Below, in pieces: positions 9,354-16,190 of a stretch of 64,000 nucleotides of DNA. The position numbers were made by a program, and so were the translations under genes. The stretch is from a virus, in IMG/VR virus record IMGVR_UViG_3300032315_001604, positions 124,001 to 188,000 of that record; one strand, given 5' to 3'. Within the stretch, counting starts at the first letter, position 1. Each line of letters starts with the position of its first letter. The notes beneath the pieces are model-generated. The model was not told where the DNA came from, searched no databases, and saw only the letters and a list, made by a program, of their open reading frames with translations.

Positions 9354-9812
9354 ATGAATAAAAATTTAGGTAAAAAGAATAGAAATTACACTCAAGGAAT
9401 TTTTAAACCAAAAAATTCAAACAAATATATAGGCTCTACTCCAGTATATAGATCCACAATGGAGCTAAAAGCATTTAGATATCTGGATAACAACCCTAAT
9501 GTCTTAACTTGGTCTTCAGAATCTGTTGTAATTCCTTATATATCACCCGCAGATGGAAAAATGCACAGGTATTTTGTAGATTTAGTTGCAAAACTTAAAT
9601 CTAAAGATGGAACTATAAAAAATCTTTTAATAGAAGTTAAACCAGAAAAACAAACATTACCTCCAGTAGACACAGGAAGGAAAAAACAAAGTACTATTCT
9701 TTATGAAAGATATCAATTTGCCGTAAATTCTGCTAAATGGCAAGCAGCCAGATCTTGGTGTGAACAAAAAGGGTTTACTTTTATAATTTTAAATGAAAAG
9801 CATTTAAATTGA
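9354..9812 (+). CDS. gp4: gp4-like head completion protein (TnsA-type nuclease fold)
   Basis: A 152-residue protein with a restriction-type nuclease signature. Glu37 lies in a YRSTMELKAFRYLD helix, Asp76 in the HRYFVDLV strand, and Glu94-x-Lys96 in LLIEVKPE, giving the E...D...ExK pattern of TnsA-like endonucleases. T4 gp4 (about 150 residues) has this fold and acts late in head completion after packaging. Length and motif order agree. The ATG is 3 nt after the stop of the neck gene, so they are probably cotranslated. Its exact substrate is not known. Confidence 0.8.
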   Translation: MNKNLGKKNRNYTQGIFKPKNSNKYIGSTPVYRSTMELKAFRYLDNNPNVLTWSSESVVIPYISPADGKMHRYFVDLVAKLKSKDGTIKNLLIEVKPEKQTLPPVDTGRKKQSTILYERYQFAVNSAKWQAARSWCEQKGFTFIILNEKHLN

Positions 9813-9829
9813 ATAAATACTTGGTAAGT

Positions 9830-9837
9830 ACTAAATA
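9830..9837 (+). promoter_or_regulatory. T4-type late promoter box (ACTAAATA)
   Basis: ACTAAATA ends 8 nt before the ATG at 9846 of the prohead protease. Confidence 0.6.
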
Positions 9838-9845
9838 GAGAATAT

Positions 9846-10514
9846 ATGAGTAATGTTTATAACTTGTTGGTGGAAACACCGAACTACGAATTAAAATATT
9901 TAGTAGAAGAAAAAAACCGTAATTCACCATCAAATCTTTTTATTCAAGGACCATTTTTAATGGCAGATAAAGCAAATCGCAATAATCGCGTTTATCCTTT
10001 ACAACAAATGGTGGAAGAAGTCAATCGTTACTCATCTGAAATGATTGCAAATAATCGTGCAACAGGTGAATTAAATCACCCATCATCTCCAGAAGTAAAT
10101 TTAGAAAGAGCGTGTCATATTGTTACAGAATTAAAACAAGATGGAAATATTTTTGAAGGAAAATCAAAAATTCTTTCAACTCCAATGGGTCAAGTTGTTC
10201 GTTCATTAATTATGGATGGCGTTAAACTTGGCGTTTCATCAAGAGCACTCGGCAGAGTAGATGAAAAAAATGGTGTTGGTCATGTTTCCGATTTTCGTTT
10301 GGTTGCTATCGATGTTGTAGCAGATCCTTCTGTACCAACAGCATTTGTAAATGGTATCTTAGAATCTAAAAAATGGGTTCTTGCAGATAATGGAGATTTT
10401 GAACCATTTTATGAAAAATTTGAAAGAAGTATAGCAAATCTTCCTAAGAAAAACACAGATCAATATCTGAAAGAACAGTTCATCAGTTTTATTAATGCAC
10501 TTAAAACATTGTAA
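9846..10514 (+). CDS. gp21: Prohead core protease (T4 gp21 type)
   Basis: A 222-residue serine protease of the herpesvirus-assemblin/gp21 fold. A GELNHP motif gives the catalytic His at residue 78, and GVSSRALG gives the nucleophile Ser at 131 or 132. A following IDVVADPS strand is typical of the family. gp21 matures the prohead by cleaving scaffold, capsid and internal proteins after hydrophobic-x-Glu sites. It lies directly before the core and scaffold genes and the capsid gene, as in T4. The many downstream proteins with short N termini ending in hydrophobic-x-Glu are plausible additional substrates. Confidence 0.92.
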   Translation: MSNVYNLLVETPNYELKYLVEEKNRNSPSNLFIQGPFLMADKANRNNRVYPLQQMVEEVNRYSSEMIANNRATGELNHPSSPEVNLERACHIVTELKQDGNIFEGKSKILSTPMGQVVRSLIMDGVKLGVSSRALGRVDEKNGVGHVSDFRLVAIDVVADPSVPTAFVNGILESKKWVLADNGDFEPFYEKFERSIANLPKKNTDQYLKEQFISFINALKTL

Positions 10515-10529
10515 TTTGTATATAATAAA

Positions 10530-10537
10530 GATAAATA
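10530..10537 (+). promoter_or_regulatory. T4-type late promoter box (GATAAATA)
   Basis: GATAAATA ends 12 nt before the ATG at 10550. Confidence 0.5.
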
Positions 10538-10549
10538 ATAATATAACAT

Positions 10550-10786
10550 ATGGAATTACGTAAATTAATCTCAAAGTTTATCACACAAATTTGTGAAAAA
10601 AACTATTCTAAAGCAGATAAAGCATTAGAAACTATTGTAAGCGAAAAATTAAAAACTCGCATTAAAGACATCGACAGCAAAGTAAAAAATAAAAAAGATT
10701 GCGGCTGTGGTCGTGGCGACAAATGCAAAGAAAAAAATTCCAAAAAAACAAAAAAAGTTACTAAAAAGGTAACTAAGAAAGGATAA
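10550..10786 (+). CDS. Small basic prohead core protein (gp67/gp68-like position)
   Basis: A 78-residue protein. The N-terminal helical half (ELRKLISKFITQICEKNY, then ALETIVSEKLKTRI) resembles the small prohead core proteins encoded beside gp21/gp22 in T4-like phages. The C-terminal half is an extreme Lys-rich tail after a CGCGRGDKC cluster of Cys. Core proteins fill the prohead interior and are degraded or cleaved by gp21. Assignment to gp67 or gp68 rests mainly on position. The basic tail could bind DNA or the acidic scaffold, and the Cys cluster could bind a metal. Confidence 0.5.
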   Translation: MELRKLISKFITQICEKNYSKADKALETIVSEKLKTRIKDIDSKVKNKKDCGCGRGDKCKEKNSKKTKKVTKKVTKKG

Positions 10787-10803
10787 GTTTTTATATACAT
10801 TAT

Positions 10804-11709
10804 ATGAATAAGTTTTCAGAGATCTTAAGTAAAGTTGATTCAAACGTAATCAACGAAGAAACCGCAAAAGCAATCACAGAAGCTTTTGATGCTGCTGTTG
10901 AAGAAAAAGTTAATTCAAGAGTTGAATTAGAACTTGAAAGTTCTTTATCTAAACAAGACGAAGAACATGCAGCAAAACTTGGAAAACTTTTAGAAGCTAT
11001 TGATGCAGATCATACTGAAAAGTTACAAAAAGTTGTAAACACAATCACAGAAAATCATACAGGTAAATTAGAACAACTTGTATCTTTCTATCGTAAAGCT
11101 TTAAATGAAAAAGCAGAATCTTTTTCAAATAAAATTGTTAGCGAGATTAGCAACTACCTTGATCTTTATTTAGAAAATAAAGTTCCTTCTCTTCAATTAG
11201 AAGAAGCAGTTGCTAATACATATGCTCGTAAACAATTATCGAAAATTCGTGAAATGGTCGGAATCGATCCAGAAACTATTAACGAAGAAGTAAAAAACAT
11301 GATTGCTAAAGGTAAAAAGAAAATTGATGAACTCAATGAAAAACTCAATGAGTCATATAAAGAAAATCATCAACTTTTTCAGCAAATCAAGAAAAATTCC
11401 ACATCGATTGTTCTTGAACAAAAGACAAAAGGAATGCCAGCAGCTAAAAAAGAATTTGTTTTTAATTTATTGAACGACAAAGACTCTTCATACATTGAAG
11501 AGAATTTTAATTATGTCGTTGAGATGTTTGAACGTAGCGAAGATGAAAGAGCTACGACTCTTGTAGAAGAGGCGAAGAAAAAGGCAGTTAGCCTTAAAGC
11601 TTCAATTCCTACAAAAGCCGTAATCAAAGAATCTGTTGCTACAGAAACAGAAGTAGAAAATTCTACTCCAGTTTCAGGATATCTTAGAGAATTAAATAAA
11701 AAATATTAA
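10804..11709 (+). CDS. gp22: Prohead scaffold core protein (T4 gp22 type)
   Basis: A 301-residue, Glu- and Lys-rich protein that is almost entirely alpha-helical, with long coiled-coil stretches such as EEHAAKLGKLLEAIDADH. It is located between the protease/core genes and the capsid gene. This is the place and composition of gp22, which forms the internal scaffold on which the capsid shell assembles before being digested by gp21. The C terminus (SGYLRELNKKY) resembles the conserved end of gp22 proteins. Length is close to T4 gp22 (269). Confidence 0.85.
   Translation: MNKFSEILSKVDSNVINEETAKAITEAFDAAVEEKVNSRVELELESSLSKQDEEHAAKLGKLLEAIDADHTEKLQKVVNTITENHTGKLEQLVSFYRKALNEKAESFSNKIVSEISNYLDLYLENKVPSLQLEEAVANTYARKQLSKIREMVGIDPETINEEVKNMIAKGKKKIDELNEKLNESYKENHQLFQQIKKNSTSIVLEQKTKGMPAAKKEFVFNLLNDKDSSYIEENFNYVVEMFERSEDERATTLVEEAKKKAVSLKASIPTKAVIKESVATETEVENSTPVSGYLRELNKKY
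11691..11698 (+). promoter_or_regulatory. Possible late promoter box for the capsid gene (ATTAAATA)
   Basis: ATTAAATA lies at the 3' end of the scaffold gene, about 77 nt before the capsid ATG. If used, the capsid mRNA would have a leader of about 70 nt containing a hairpin and a Shine-Dalgarno site. The box also encodes scaffold residues, so chance is possible. Confidence 0.3.
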
Positions 11710-11722
11710 AGAATTTCTGTTG

Positions 11723-11744
11723 AAGAAAGACAATCGTCTTTCTT
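11723..11744 (+). promoter_or_regulatory. 9-bp hairpin in capsid mRNA leader
   Basis: AAGAAAGAC pairs perfectly with GTCTTTCTT around an AATC loop, between scaffold and capsid genes. It has no U-tract, so a stability or processing element is likelier than a terminator. Confidence 0.5.
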
Positions 11745-11759
11745 GATTCTTAAATCCAT

Positions 11760-11766
11760 AGGAGGT
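11760..11766 (+). promoter_or_regulatory. Strong Shine-Dalgarno site of the capsid gene
   Basis: AGGAGGT is followed by 9 nt and then the ATG at 11776. It fixes this start rather than an in-frame ATG at 11743, and it is the only full-strength Shine-Dalgarno site I saw in the window. Confidence 0.85.
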
Positions 11767-11775
11767 AAAGAAATT

Positions 11776-13227
11776 ATGAGAAATGTAAATCCAGCCACAG
11801 GCTATATTGATCGTTCTCGCGCTCAACAACTCGTTGAAAAATGGGCACCAGTCCTCGATTACACATCCGATAAGGTTGCGCCAATCGAAGACGAACATGC
11901 TCGTTTAACAACAGCGATTCTGATGGAAAACCAAGAACGTTGGTGCATTGAAGAAAGCGGAAATTCCGCTGGTTCAGGAGGTGCTTTCGGCACACCAGGA
12001 ACCGCTATCTATTCACCACCTTCAACAGTTACATCAGGAGATCGCTACGCAACAGGTGACAGTCGCTTGCCAAAGGTATTAATACCAATGGTTCGTCGTA
12101 CATTCCCTGAGTTGATCACGAATGAGATCGTCGGTGTTCAGCCAATGAGTGGTCCAGTTGGTTTAGCTTTCGCTCTTCGTTACCGCTATGAGGCAGATAG
12201 TTTAGGTGCTAACGGCGTTGACGGATACGTTACAGGTGCTACCAGCGATAACGGTGGTGGACAGTACAATCGTTCCGTTTCTGACGATAAAGAACTTGGC
12301 TATCAATACTTGGACACACGTTTCACAGGAACAAGTGCCGCATTTCTTTCAGGTGGACCAACAGGAGTCTTTGATTCCATTGGTTCTGACAGAGGTGTTG
12401 CTGCTCTCCTGAGTAACTTCGAATTAACAGGAAATATTCCTCAAGTAACTGTCGAATTCAGCAAAACAGCAGTAGAAGCTGGCACACGCCGTCTCGCTGC
12501 TCGCTGGTCAGTTGAACTCGAACAAGACTTGAAGAACATGAATGGACTCGATATCGACGGTGAATTAACAAATGCTATGTCATATGAAATTCAAGCCGAA
12601 ATTGACCGTGAAATGGTAATTCGTATGATTCAAGTCGCTCTCAATGCAGGTAACCCAAATGGATACAGTTTCTGGTACGCAGCTTCAGCCGATGCACGTT
12701 GGCTCGGAGAGCGTAACCGCGACTTCTACAGCAAGGTAATTGTTGAAGCTAACCGCATCGCAATCCGTAACCGTAGAGGCAGCGCAAACTTCATTATTGC
12801 CACACCTCGCGTGTGTGCAATTCTTGAAATGTTGCCAGAGTATCAATGGATGCCAGTGAATGGCAACGTCAATACACAACCAACAGGCATTGCCAAAGTT
12901 GGTACACTTGGCGGAAGATTCACTGTCTACCGTGACACTCGCACAGAAGCTCAGTATCTGAATGGAGACAGAGCAAACTCATTAGAATATGCCCTACTCG
13001 GATATAAAGGAACAGAATACTATGACACAGGTATTGTATATTGCCCATACATTCCTGTCATGATTCAACGCACAATCGGTCCTAACGACTTCTCACCAAG
13101 AGTTGGTCTTATGACTCGTTATGGTGTTGTTGATCATATCTTCGGTGCTAACTTGTATTATCACGTTATCATCGTTAAGGGTCTTGGTACTTCCTTTAGT
13201 CCAGACAGCGGCAGAATCTATATGTAA
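11776..13227 (+). CDS. gp23: Major capsid protein (T4 gp23 type)
   Basis: A 483-residue HK97-fold capsid protein of the gp23 family. The N terminus (ARLTTAILMENQERW) is typical of the cleavable propeptide region. It is followed by a Gly/Ser-rich stretch, PMVRRTFPELITNEIVGVQP and the C-terminal FSPRVGLMTRYGVVDH. It builds the hexamers of the head. The start is set by the Shine-Dalgarno site at 11760. Codon use is unlike the neighbours: many C-ending codons (CGC, CTC, AAC) and GC near one half, against roughly a third or less around it, as expected for a very highly expressed gene. A terminator follows 16 nt after the stop. Confidence 0.95.
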   Translation: MRNVNPATGYIDRSRAQQLVEKWAPVLDYTSDKVAPIEDEHARLTTAILMENQERWCIEESGNSAGSGGAFGTPGTAIYSPPSTVTSGDRYATGDSRLPKVLIPMVRRTFPELITNEIVGVQPMSGPVGLAFALRYRYEADSLGANGVDGYVTGATSDNGGGQYNRSVSDDKELGYQYLDTRFTGTSAAFLSGGPTGVFDSIGSDRGVAALLSNFELTGNIPQVTVEFSKTAVEAGTRRLAARWSVELEQDLKNMNGLDIDGELTNAMSYEIQAEIDREMVIRMIQVALNAGNPNGYSFWYAASADARWLGERNRDFYSKVIVEANRIAIRNRRGSANFIIATPRVCAILEMLPEYQWMPVNGNVNTQPTGIAKVGTLGGRFTVYRDTRTEAQYLNGDRANSLEYALLGYKGTEYYDTGIVYCPYIPVMIQRTIGPNDFSPRVGLMTRYGVVDHIFGANLYYHVIIVKGLGTSFSPDSGRIYM

Positions 13228-13243
13228 TCAACAGACAAGATCG

Positions 13244-13282
13244 CAAAAAAACCCAACCATCGAAAGGTGGTTGGGTTTTTTA
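13244..13282. terminator. Bidirectional rho-independent terminator
   Basis: CCCAACCA (13252-13259) pairs with TGGTTGGG (13268-13275). The stem is flanked by seven A on the left and six T on the right, so it can terminate the capsid operon on the plus strand and the convergent gene at 13300-13584 on the minus strand. Confidence 0.93.
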
Positions 13283-13299
13283 TTTAATTAATAAAAAAA

Positions 13300-13584
13300 T
13301 TAACTTAAAATATCGTTTAAAAACGATTGATAATTTTTTTGAAACATTTTATTTAAAGATAAATTAAAATGTTTGTTCAATTTCAATTCTTTTAAAAAAT
13401 CATTTTTTATTACTTCATCATTTATTTTTAAAAAAATATTTTTAACATATTCAATAAAACCAACATAATTTTGTTGGAATTTTTCCATTTTTAAATCGAT
13501 ATCTAATACTTTGCCACCATTAGAACTAAAGCTAATATGCGGCATTTCCATTAAAAGTGATTCTACTAAGTTATCAAATTTCAT
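13300..13584 (-). CDS. Small protein with capsid-targeting-like N terminus
   Basis: A 94-residue protein. It begins MKFDNLVESLLMEMP, a short amphipathic segment ending in hydrophobic-x-Glu like the capsid-targeting peptides of T4 internal head proteins, which gp21 removes. The remainder is Asn-, Phe- and Lys-rich and helical, with no recognisable domain. A GATAAATA late box lies 6 nt upstream, consistent with late expression. It ends just before the bidirectional terminator. Encapsidation is an inference from the N terminus shared with at least seven other proteins in the window. Confidence 0.6.
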   Translation of the reverse strand: MKFDNLVESLLMEMPHISFSSNGGKVLDIDLKMEKFQQNYVGFIEYVKNIFLKINDEVIKNDFLKELKLNKHFNLSLNKMFQKNYQSFLNDILS

Positions 13585-13590
13585 TAATAA

Positions 13591-13598
13591 TATTTATC
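13591..13598 (-). promoter_or_regulatory. T4-type late promoter box (GATAAATA)
   Basis: Reads GATAAATA on the minus strand and ends 6 nt before the ATG at 13584. Confidence 0.65.
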
Positions 13599-13605
13599 AA
13601 ATAAA

Positions 13606-14085
13606 TTATTCAATACGTTCAAAATCACCTTCAATCATATCAATGCTGTTTGATTTTTTCGAAGATTTATCAAACAATTGAGACATTATTTCGTCTCTTG
13701 TAGCAATTAAAACATTAGTTTGTGTTGATTTAAGAGCTTTACTATTTGATTCAATTTCCATTTTTTTAATTTCAACATCATTTATTGCTTGTTTGTTTTG
13801 AAGATTGATTTTATTTAATTGATCTAATGCTTTTGTTGCAGCATTTATTAGTTGTGATAAAGCAGCAATCTCTTTTGGATCACTTCCTGTAAGAACATTG
13901 TCTTTTAAAGATTGAACTGCTCCTAAAGTTGATTCTACCAATTCAGAAGATTTTTTATAAACATAATCACTAACGTTTTCATCAGTAACTTTTTCTTTTA
14001 ATTCAATTTTTGTTGTATTTTTTGTTTCAGGTACAGAATCATTTCTCAATTCTTCTATAATTGAATCTATTTCGTTGACAGCCAT
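13606..14085 (-). CDS. gp16: Small terminase subunit, gp16-like
   Basis: A 159-residue, mostly helical protein. A long central coiled-coil (SSELVESTLGAVQSLKDNVL, then ALSQLINAATKALDQLNKIN) is flanked by an acidic N terminus and a C-terminal LIATRDEIMSQLF segment. T4-like gp16 proteins have the same size (164 in T4), a central helical hairpin that oligomerises into a ring, and a C-terminal segment of this kind. gp16 recognises DNA and regulates the gp17 packaging motor. gp17 is not in the window. A late box lies 10 nt upstream. A generic coiled-coil head protein is the alternative. Confidence 0.6.
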   Translation of the reverse strand: MAVNEIDSIIEELRNDSVPETKNTTKIELKEKVTDENVSDYVYKKSSELVESTLGAVQSLKDNVLTGSDPKEIAALSQLINAATKALDQLNKINLQNKQAINDVEIKKMEIESNSKALKSTQTNVLIATRDEIMSQLFDKSSKKSNSIDMIEGDFERIE

Positions 14086-14095
14086 TTTATAGAAG

Positions 14096-14103
14096 TATTT
14101 ATC
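14096..14103 (-). promoter_or_regulatory. T4-type late promoter box (GATAAATA)
   Basis: Reads GATAAATA on the minus strand, ending 10 nt before the ATG at 14085. Confidence 0.6.
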
Positions 14104-14136
14104 AAAAATAAGAAGAATTCCATATGTTTTTAATGC

Positions 14137-14164
14137 TTGATTTATTCTTAAAATAACCTATACT
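14137..14164 (+). promoter_or_regulatory. Sigma70-like promoter of the clamp-loader gene
   Basis: TTGATT (14137-14142), a 16-nt spacer, then TATACT (14159-14164). The ATG is 8 nt after the -10 element. There is no late box, consistent with early or middle expression of a replication gene. Confidence 0.5.
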
Positions 14165-14172
14165 TCAAGAAG

Positions 14173-15099
14173 ATGACATCGTATAACTCTCTTTGGGTTG
14201 AAAAGTATCGCCCAAAAACTTTAAAAGAAATTGTTTTAGACGAAGACAATTACGCATTTTTTTCATCTTTAAGTGATGAAACCCCTCATATTATGCTATG
14301 GGGAACGCCAGGTATAGGAAAAACAACATTAGCAAAAATAATTGTTAATGATATTTTAAAATGTCAATATCTTTACATTAACGCTTCAGATGAAAACGGC
14401 GTTGATACTATTAGAAATAAAGTAGTTTCTTTCTCTCAAATTAAGTCATTTGATGGTAATAAAAAGGTTGTTATTTTAGATGAGTCTGATGGTTTGACAA
14501 ATGAAGGTCAAAGAATTTTAAGAAATGTAATGGAAGAATATGCAGAAAACACAAGATTCATTTTGACTGCAAATTATTTCAATAAAATTATTGAACCGAT
14601 ACGTTCACGTTGTTTATTGTTTAATTTAAAACCACAAATACCTCAAATCTTAGAAAGATGTCTTTATATCTTAAAAGAAGAGAATATACAAATTGATGAA
14701 AAAACTAAAAATGATCTTTCTTTTTTTATTGCAAAAAGATATCCCGATTTGAGAAGAATTATTAACGATCTTCAAAAATATTCAATTGATAAAAATTTTG
14801 ACGTAGAAGATAAAACAGAATTTACAAATTTTGTAGTTGATATACTTAGAAATCTCTTAAAAAAAGAAAACGTATTGGCAATCCGTAAAACTATTATTGA
14901 AAAAGAAAATATTTTTGAGGGAGATTATCAAAAATTATTGGGTGAATTTTTTAATATAATCTATCAATCAAAACTTGATGATAAAAAGAAAAAGTCGGTT
15001 TTAGTAGAAATTGGCGAATATATGTATCGTGACAATTTTGTTTTAGATCACGAAATCAATTTCTTTTGCTGTTTATTAGCAATTGAAAATATTTTTTAG
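14173..15099 (+). CDS. gp44: Sliding-clamp loader ATPase subunit (T4 gp44 / RFC small subunit type)
   Basis: A 308-residue AAA+ ATPase. It starts with the RFC-type box WVEKYRPKTLKEIV. Walker A GTPGIGKTT lies at residues 44-52, Walker B VVILDESD near 98-105, a sensor-1 region at FILTANY, and the RFC signature IRSRC near 143-147. In T4, gp44 with gp62 loads the gp45 clamp for the replisome and for late transcription. Walker B has DESD instead of the common DEAD/DEFD, which still provides the catalytic acid. It is an isolated replication gene inside structural genes, and its stop is interlocked with the convergent gene at 15096. Confidence 0.92.
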   Translation: MTSYNSLWVEKYRPKTLKEIVLDEDNYAFFSSLSDETPHIMLWGTPGIGKTTLAKIIVNDILKCQYLYINASDENGVDTIRNKVVSFSQIKSFDGNKKVVILDESDGLTNEGQRILRNVMEEYAENTRFILTANYFNKIIEPIRSRCLLFNLKPQIPQILERCLYILKEENIQIDEKTKNDLSFFIAKRYPDLRRIINDLQKYSIDKNFDVEDKTEFTNFVVDILRNLLKKENVLAIRKTIIEKENIFEGDYQKLLGEFFNIIYQSKLDDKKKKSVLVEIGEYMYRDNFVLDHEINFFCCLLAIENIF

Positions 15100-15647
15100 G
15101 CGTATCTTCTTTCAACTGCTGGTGAAGCAGGAATAGCAGTATTTTTTAATGGCAAATTGCTATCTTTAGGTTGATTACCAATATTAATTTCTATTTTTAC
15201 TGGTTCTGGTTTAGTTCCAATAGGTTTTTCGTATTTATTAGGTACTCCTTGCACAGGGGGAAGATTTACCCCAAAGTTTAACACTTCAACATAGTCCCAA
15301 TTACCAGGAACGGTAAATTCACTAATTTCTGTTGGAGTTGACACAGTTCTAGGATCATTCTTCAAAATTAAATAACATGTTCCTGTTCCTTCGTTATCGT
15401 TAGCATCCTTAACATTTTGTTCTGCGCCTCTTCCTGCAACTCTTTTGATAAAGAAAAAGTAATCATTCTCGATCATGTTAGTTAACCAATTTACAAAATC
15501 AGTGTCTTTACCATAATGTTCTTGACAATAGGGGCTGCTTAAAAATGCTTTTTTAACTTTAACTGGCGAACCTTCTCTGAAGCCACCATTTGAATAATGA
15601 GCAAAAGCTGTTTCTAAAAGAGTATCAAACTTATTAAATTTCTTCAT
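15096..15647 (-). CDS. Hypothetical protein with capsid-targeting-like N terminus
   Basis: A 183-residue protein. It starts MKKFNKFDTLLETAF, again an amphipathic segment with LLE, then FREGSPVKVKKAFLSSPYC. The middle is beta-rich (GTGTCYLILKNDP). The C-terminal 60 residues are Pro- and Lys-rich and probably disordered. No enzyme motif was recognised. A GGTAAATA box lies 10 nt upstream. The stop codon is interlocked with that of the clamp loader. It could be an internal head protein or a baseplate accessory. Function is unknown. Confidence 0.6.
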   Translation of the reverse strand: MKKFNKFDTLLETAFAHYSNGGFREGSPVKVKKAFLSSPYCQEHYGKDTDFVNWLTNMIENDYFFFIKRVAGRGAEQNVKDANDNEGTGTCYLILKNDPRTVSTPTEISEFTVPGNWDYVEVLNFGVNLPPVQGVPNKYEKPIGTKPEPVKIEINIGNQPKDSNLPLKNTAIPASPAVERRYA

Positions 15648-15657
15648 ATACTGTTAA

Positions 15658-15665
15658 TATTTACC
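15658..15665 (-). promoter_or_regulatory. T4-type late promoter box (GGTAAATA)
   Basis: Reads GGTAAATA on the minus strand, 10 nt before the ATG at 15647. It is back-to-back with the box for gp25. Confidence 0.55.
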
Positions 15666-15672
15666 ATAAGTA
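15665..15672 (+). promoter_or_regulatory. T4-type late promoter box (CATAAGTA)
   Basis: CATAAGTA ends 10 nt before the ATG at 15683 of gp25. It shares one base with the divergent box. Confidence 0.55.
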
Positions 15673-15682
15673 TTTACCTAAA

Positions 15683-16189
15683 ATGGCTACAGTTCGACTA
15701 GATAATTTAATTAAACCTAGACAAGCAAATTCTCCTTTAACTACTCTTTCCAAAGAAGAAGAAAAAAATTTATCAGTTTTTACAGATTTAAAGTTAGATT
15801 TAGAATTGGCAAACTCTATAGGGGTTGGTATAAATCCAACACAAGCTAAAGATATTGTAGTATCAAATGATATAGAAGCAATAAGAAATGCTTTATATAA
15901 CATTTTTACCACAAAAAAAGGACAAAAATTACTAGATCCTGAATTTGGTTCATCTTTAGAACAATATTTGTTCGAAAGTGTTAGTCCAATTATCGGTAAA
16001 ATCATCGGTGATTCTATAGTCAATTCAATTGAAACATATGAGCCAAGAGTCGAAGTTTTAAATGTTACAGTTTATCCAAATCCTGAAGAAAATCTTTATA
16101 AAATCAAATTAACTTTTAAATTTGTTGATATAAATAAAACATCATCAATAGATATTTTAATTGAGAAAAACGGACAAATAACTCTCTAA
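15683..16189 (+). CDS. gp25: Baseplate wedge protein, gp25 type
   Basis: A 168-residue protein with the GPW/gp25 domain. The core is [33 protein letters not shown], then two C-terminal strands ([12 protein letters not shown] and [11 protein letters not shown]). gp25 sits in the inner baseplate and touches the sheath, where it helps trigger contraction; it is related to type VI secretion TssE. The 50 residues before the domain are an extension relative to T4 gp25 (132 residues). It heads the long baseplate and fibre run, with the next ATG 1 nt after its stop. Confidence 0.88.
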   Translation: MATVRLDNLIKPRQANSPLTTLSKEEEKNLSVFTDLKLDLELANSIGVGINPTQAKDIVVSNDIEAIRNALYNIFTTKKGQKLLDPEFGSSLEQYLFESVSPIIGKIIGDSIVNSIETYEPRVEVLNVTVYPNPEENLYKIKLTFKFVDINKTSSIDILIEKNGQITL

Positions 16190-16190
16190 T

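Noticed and set aside
11743-11775. Upstream in-frame ATG for the capsid gene
   Set aside because: It precedes the Shine-Dalgarno site and overlaps the leader; the AGGAGGT at 11760 selects the ATG at 11776.
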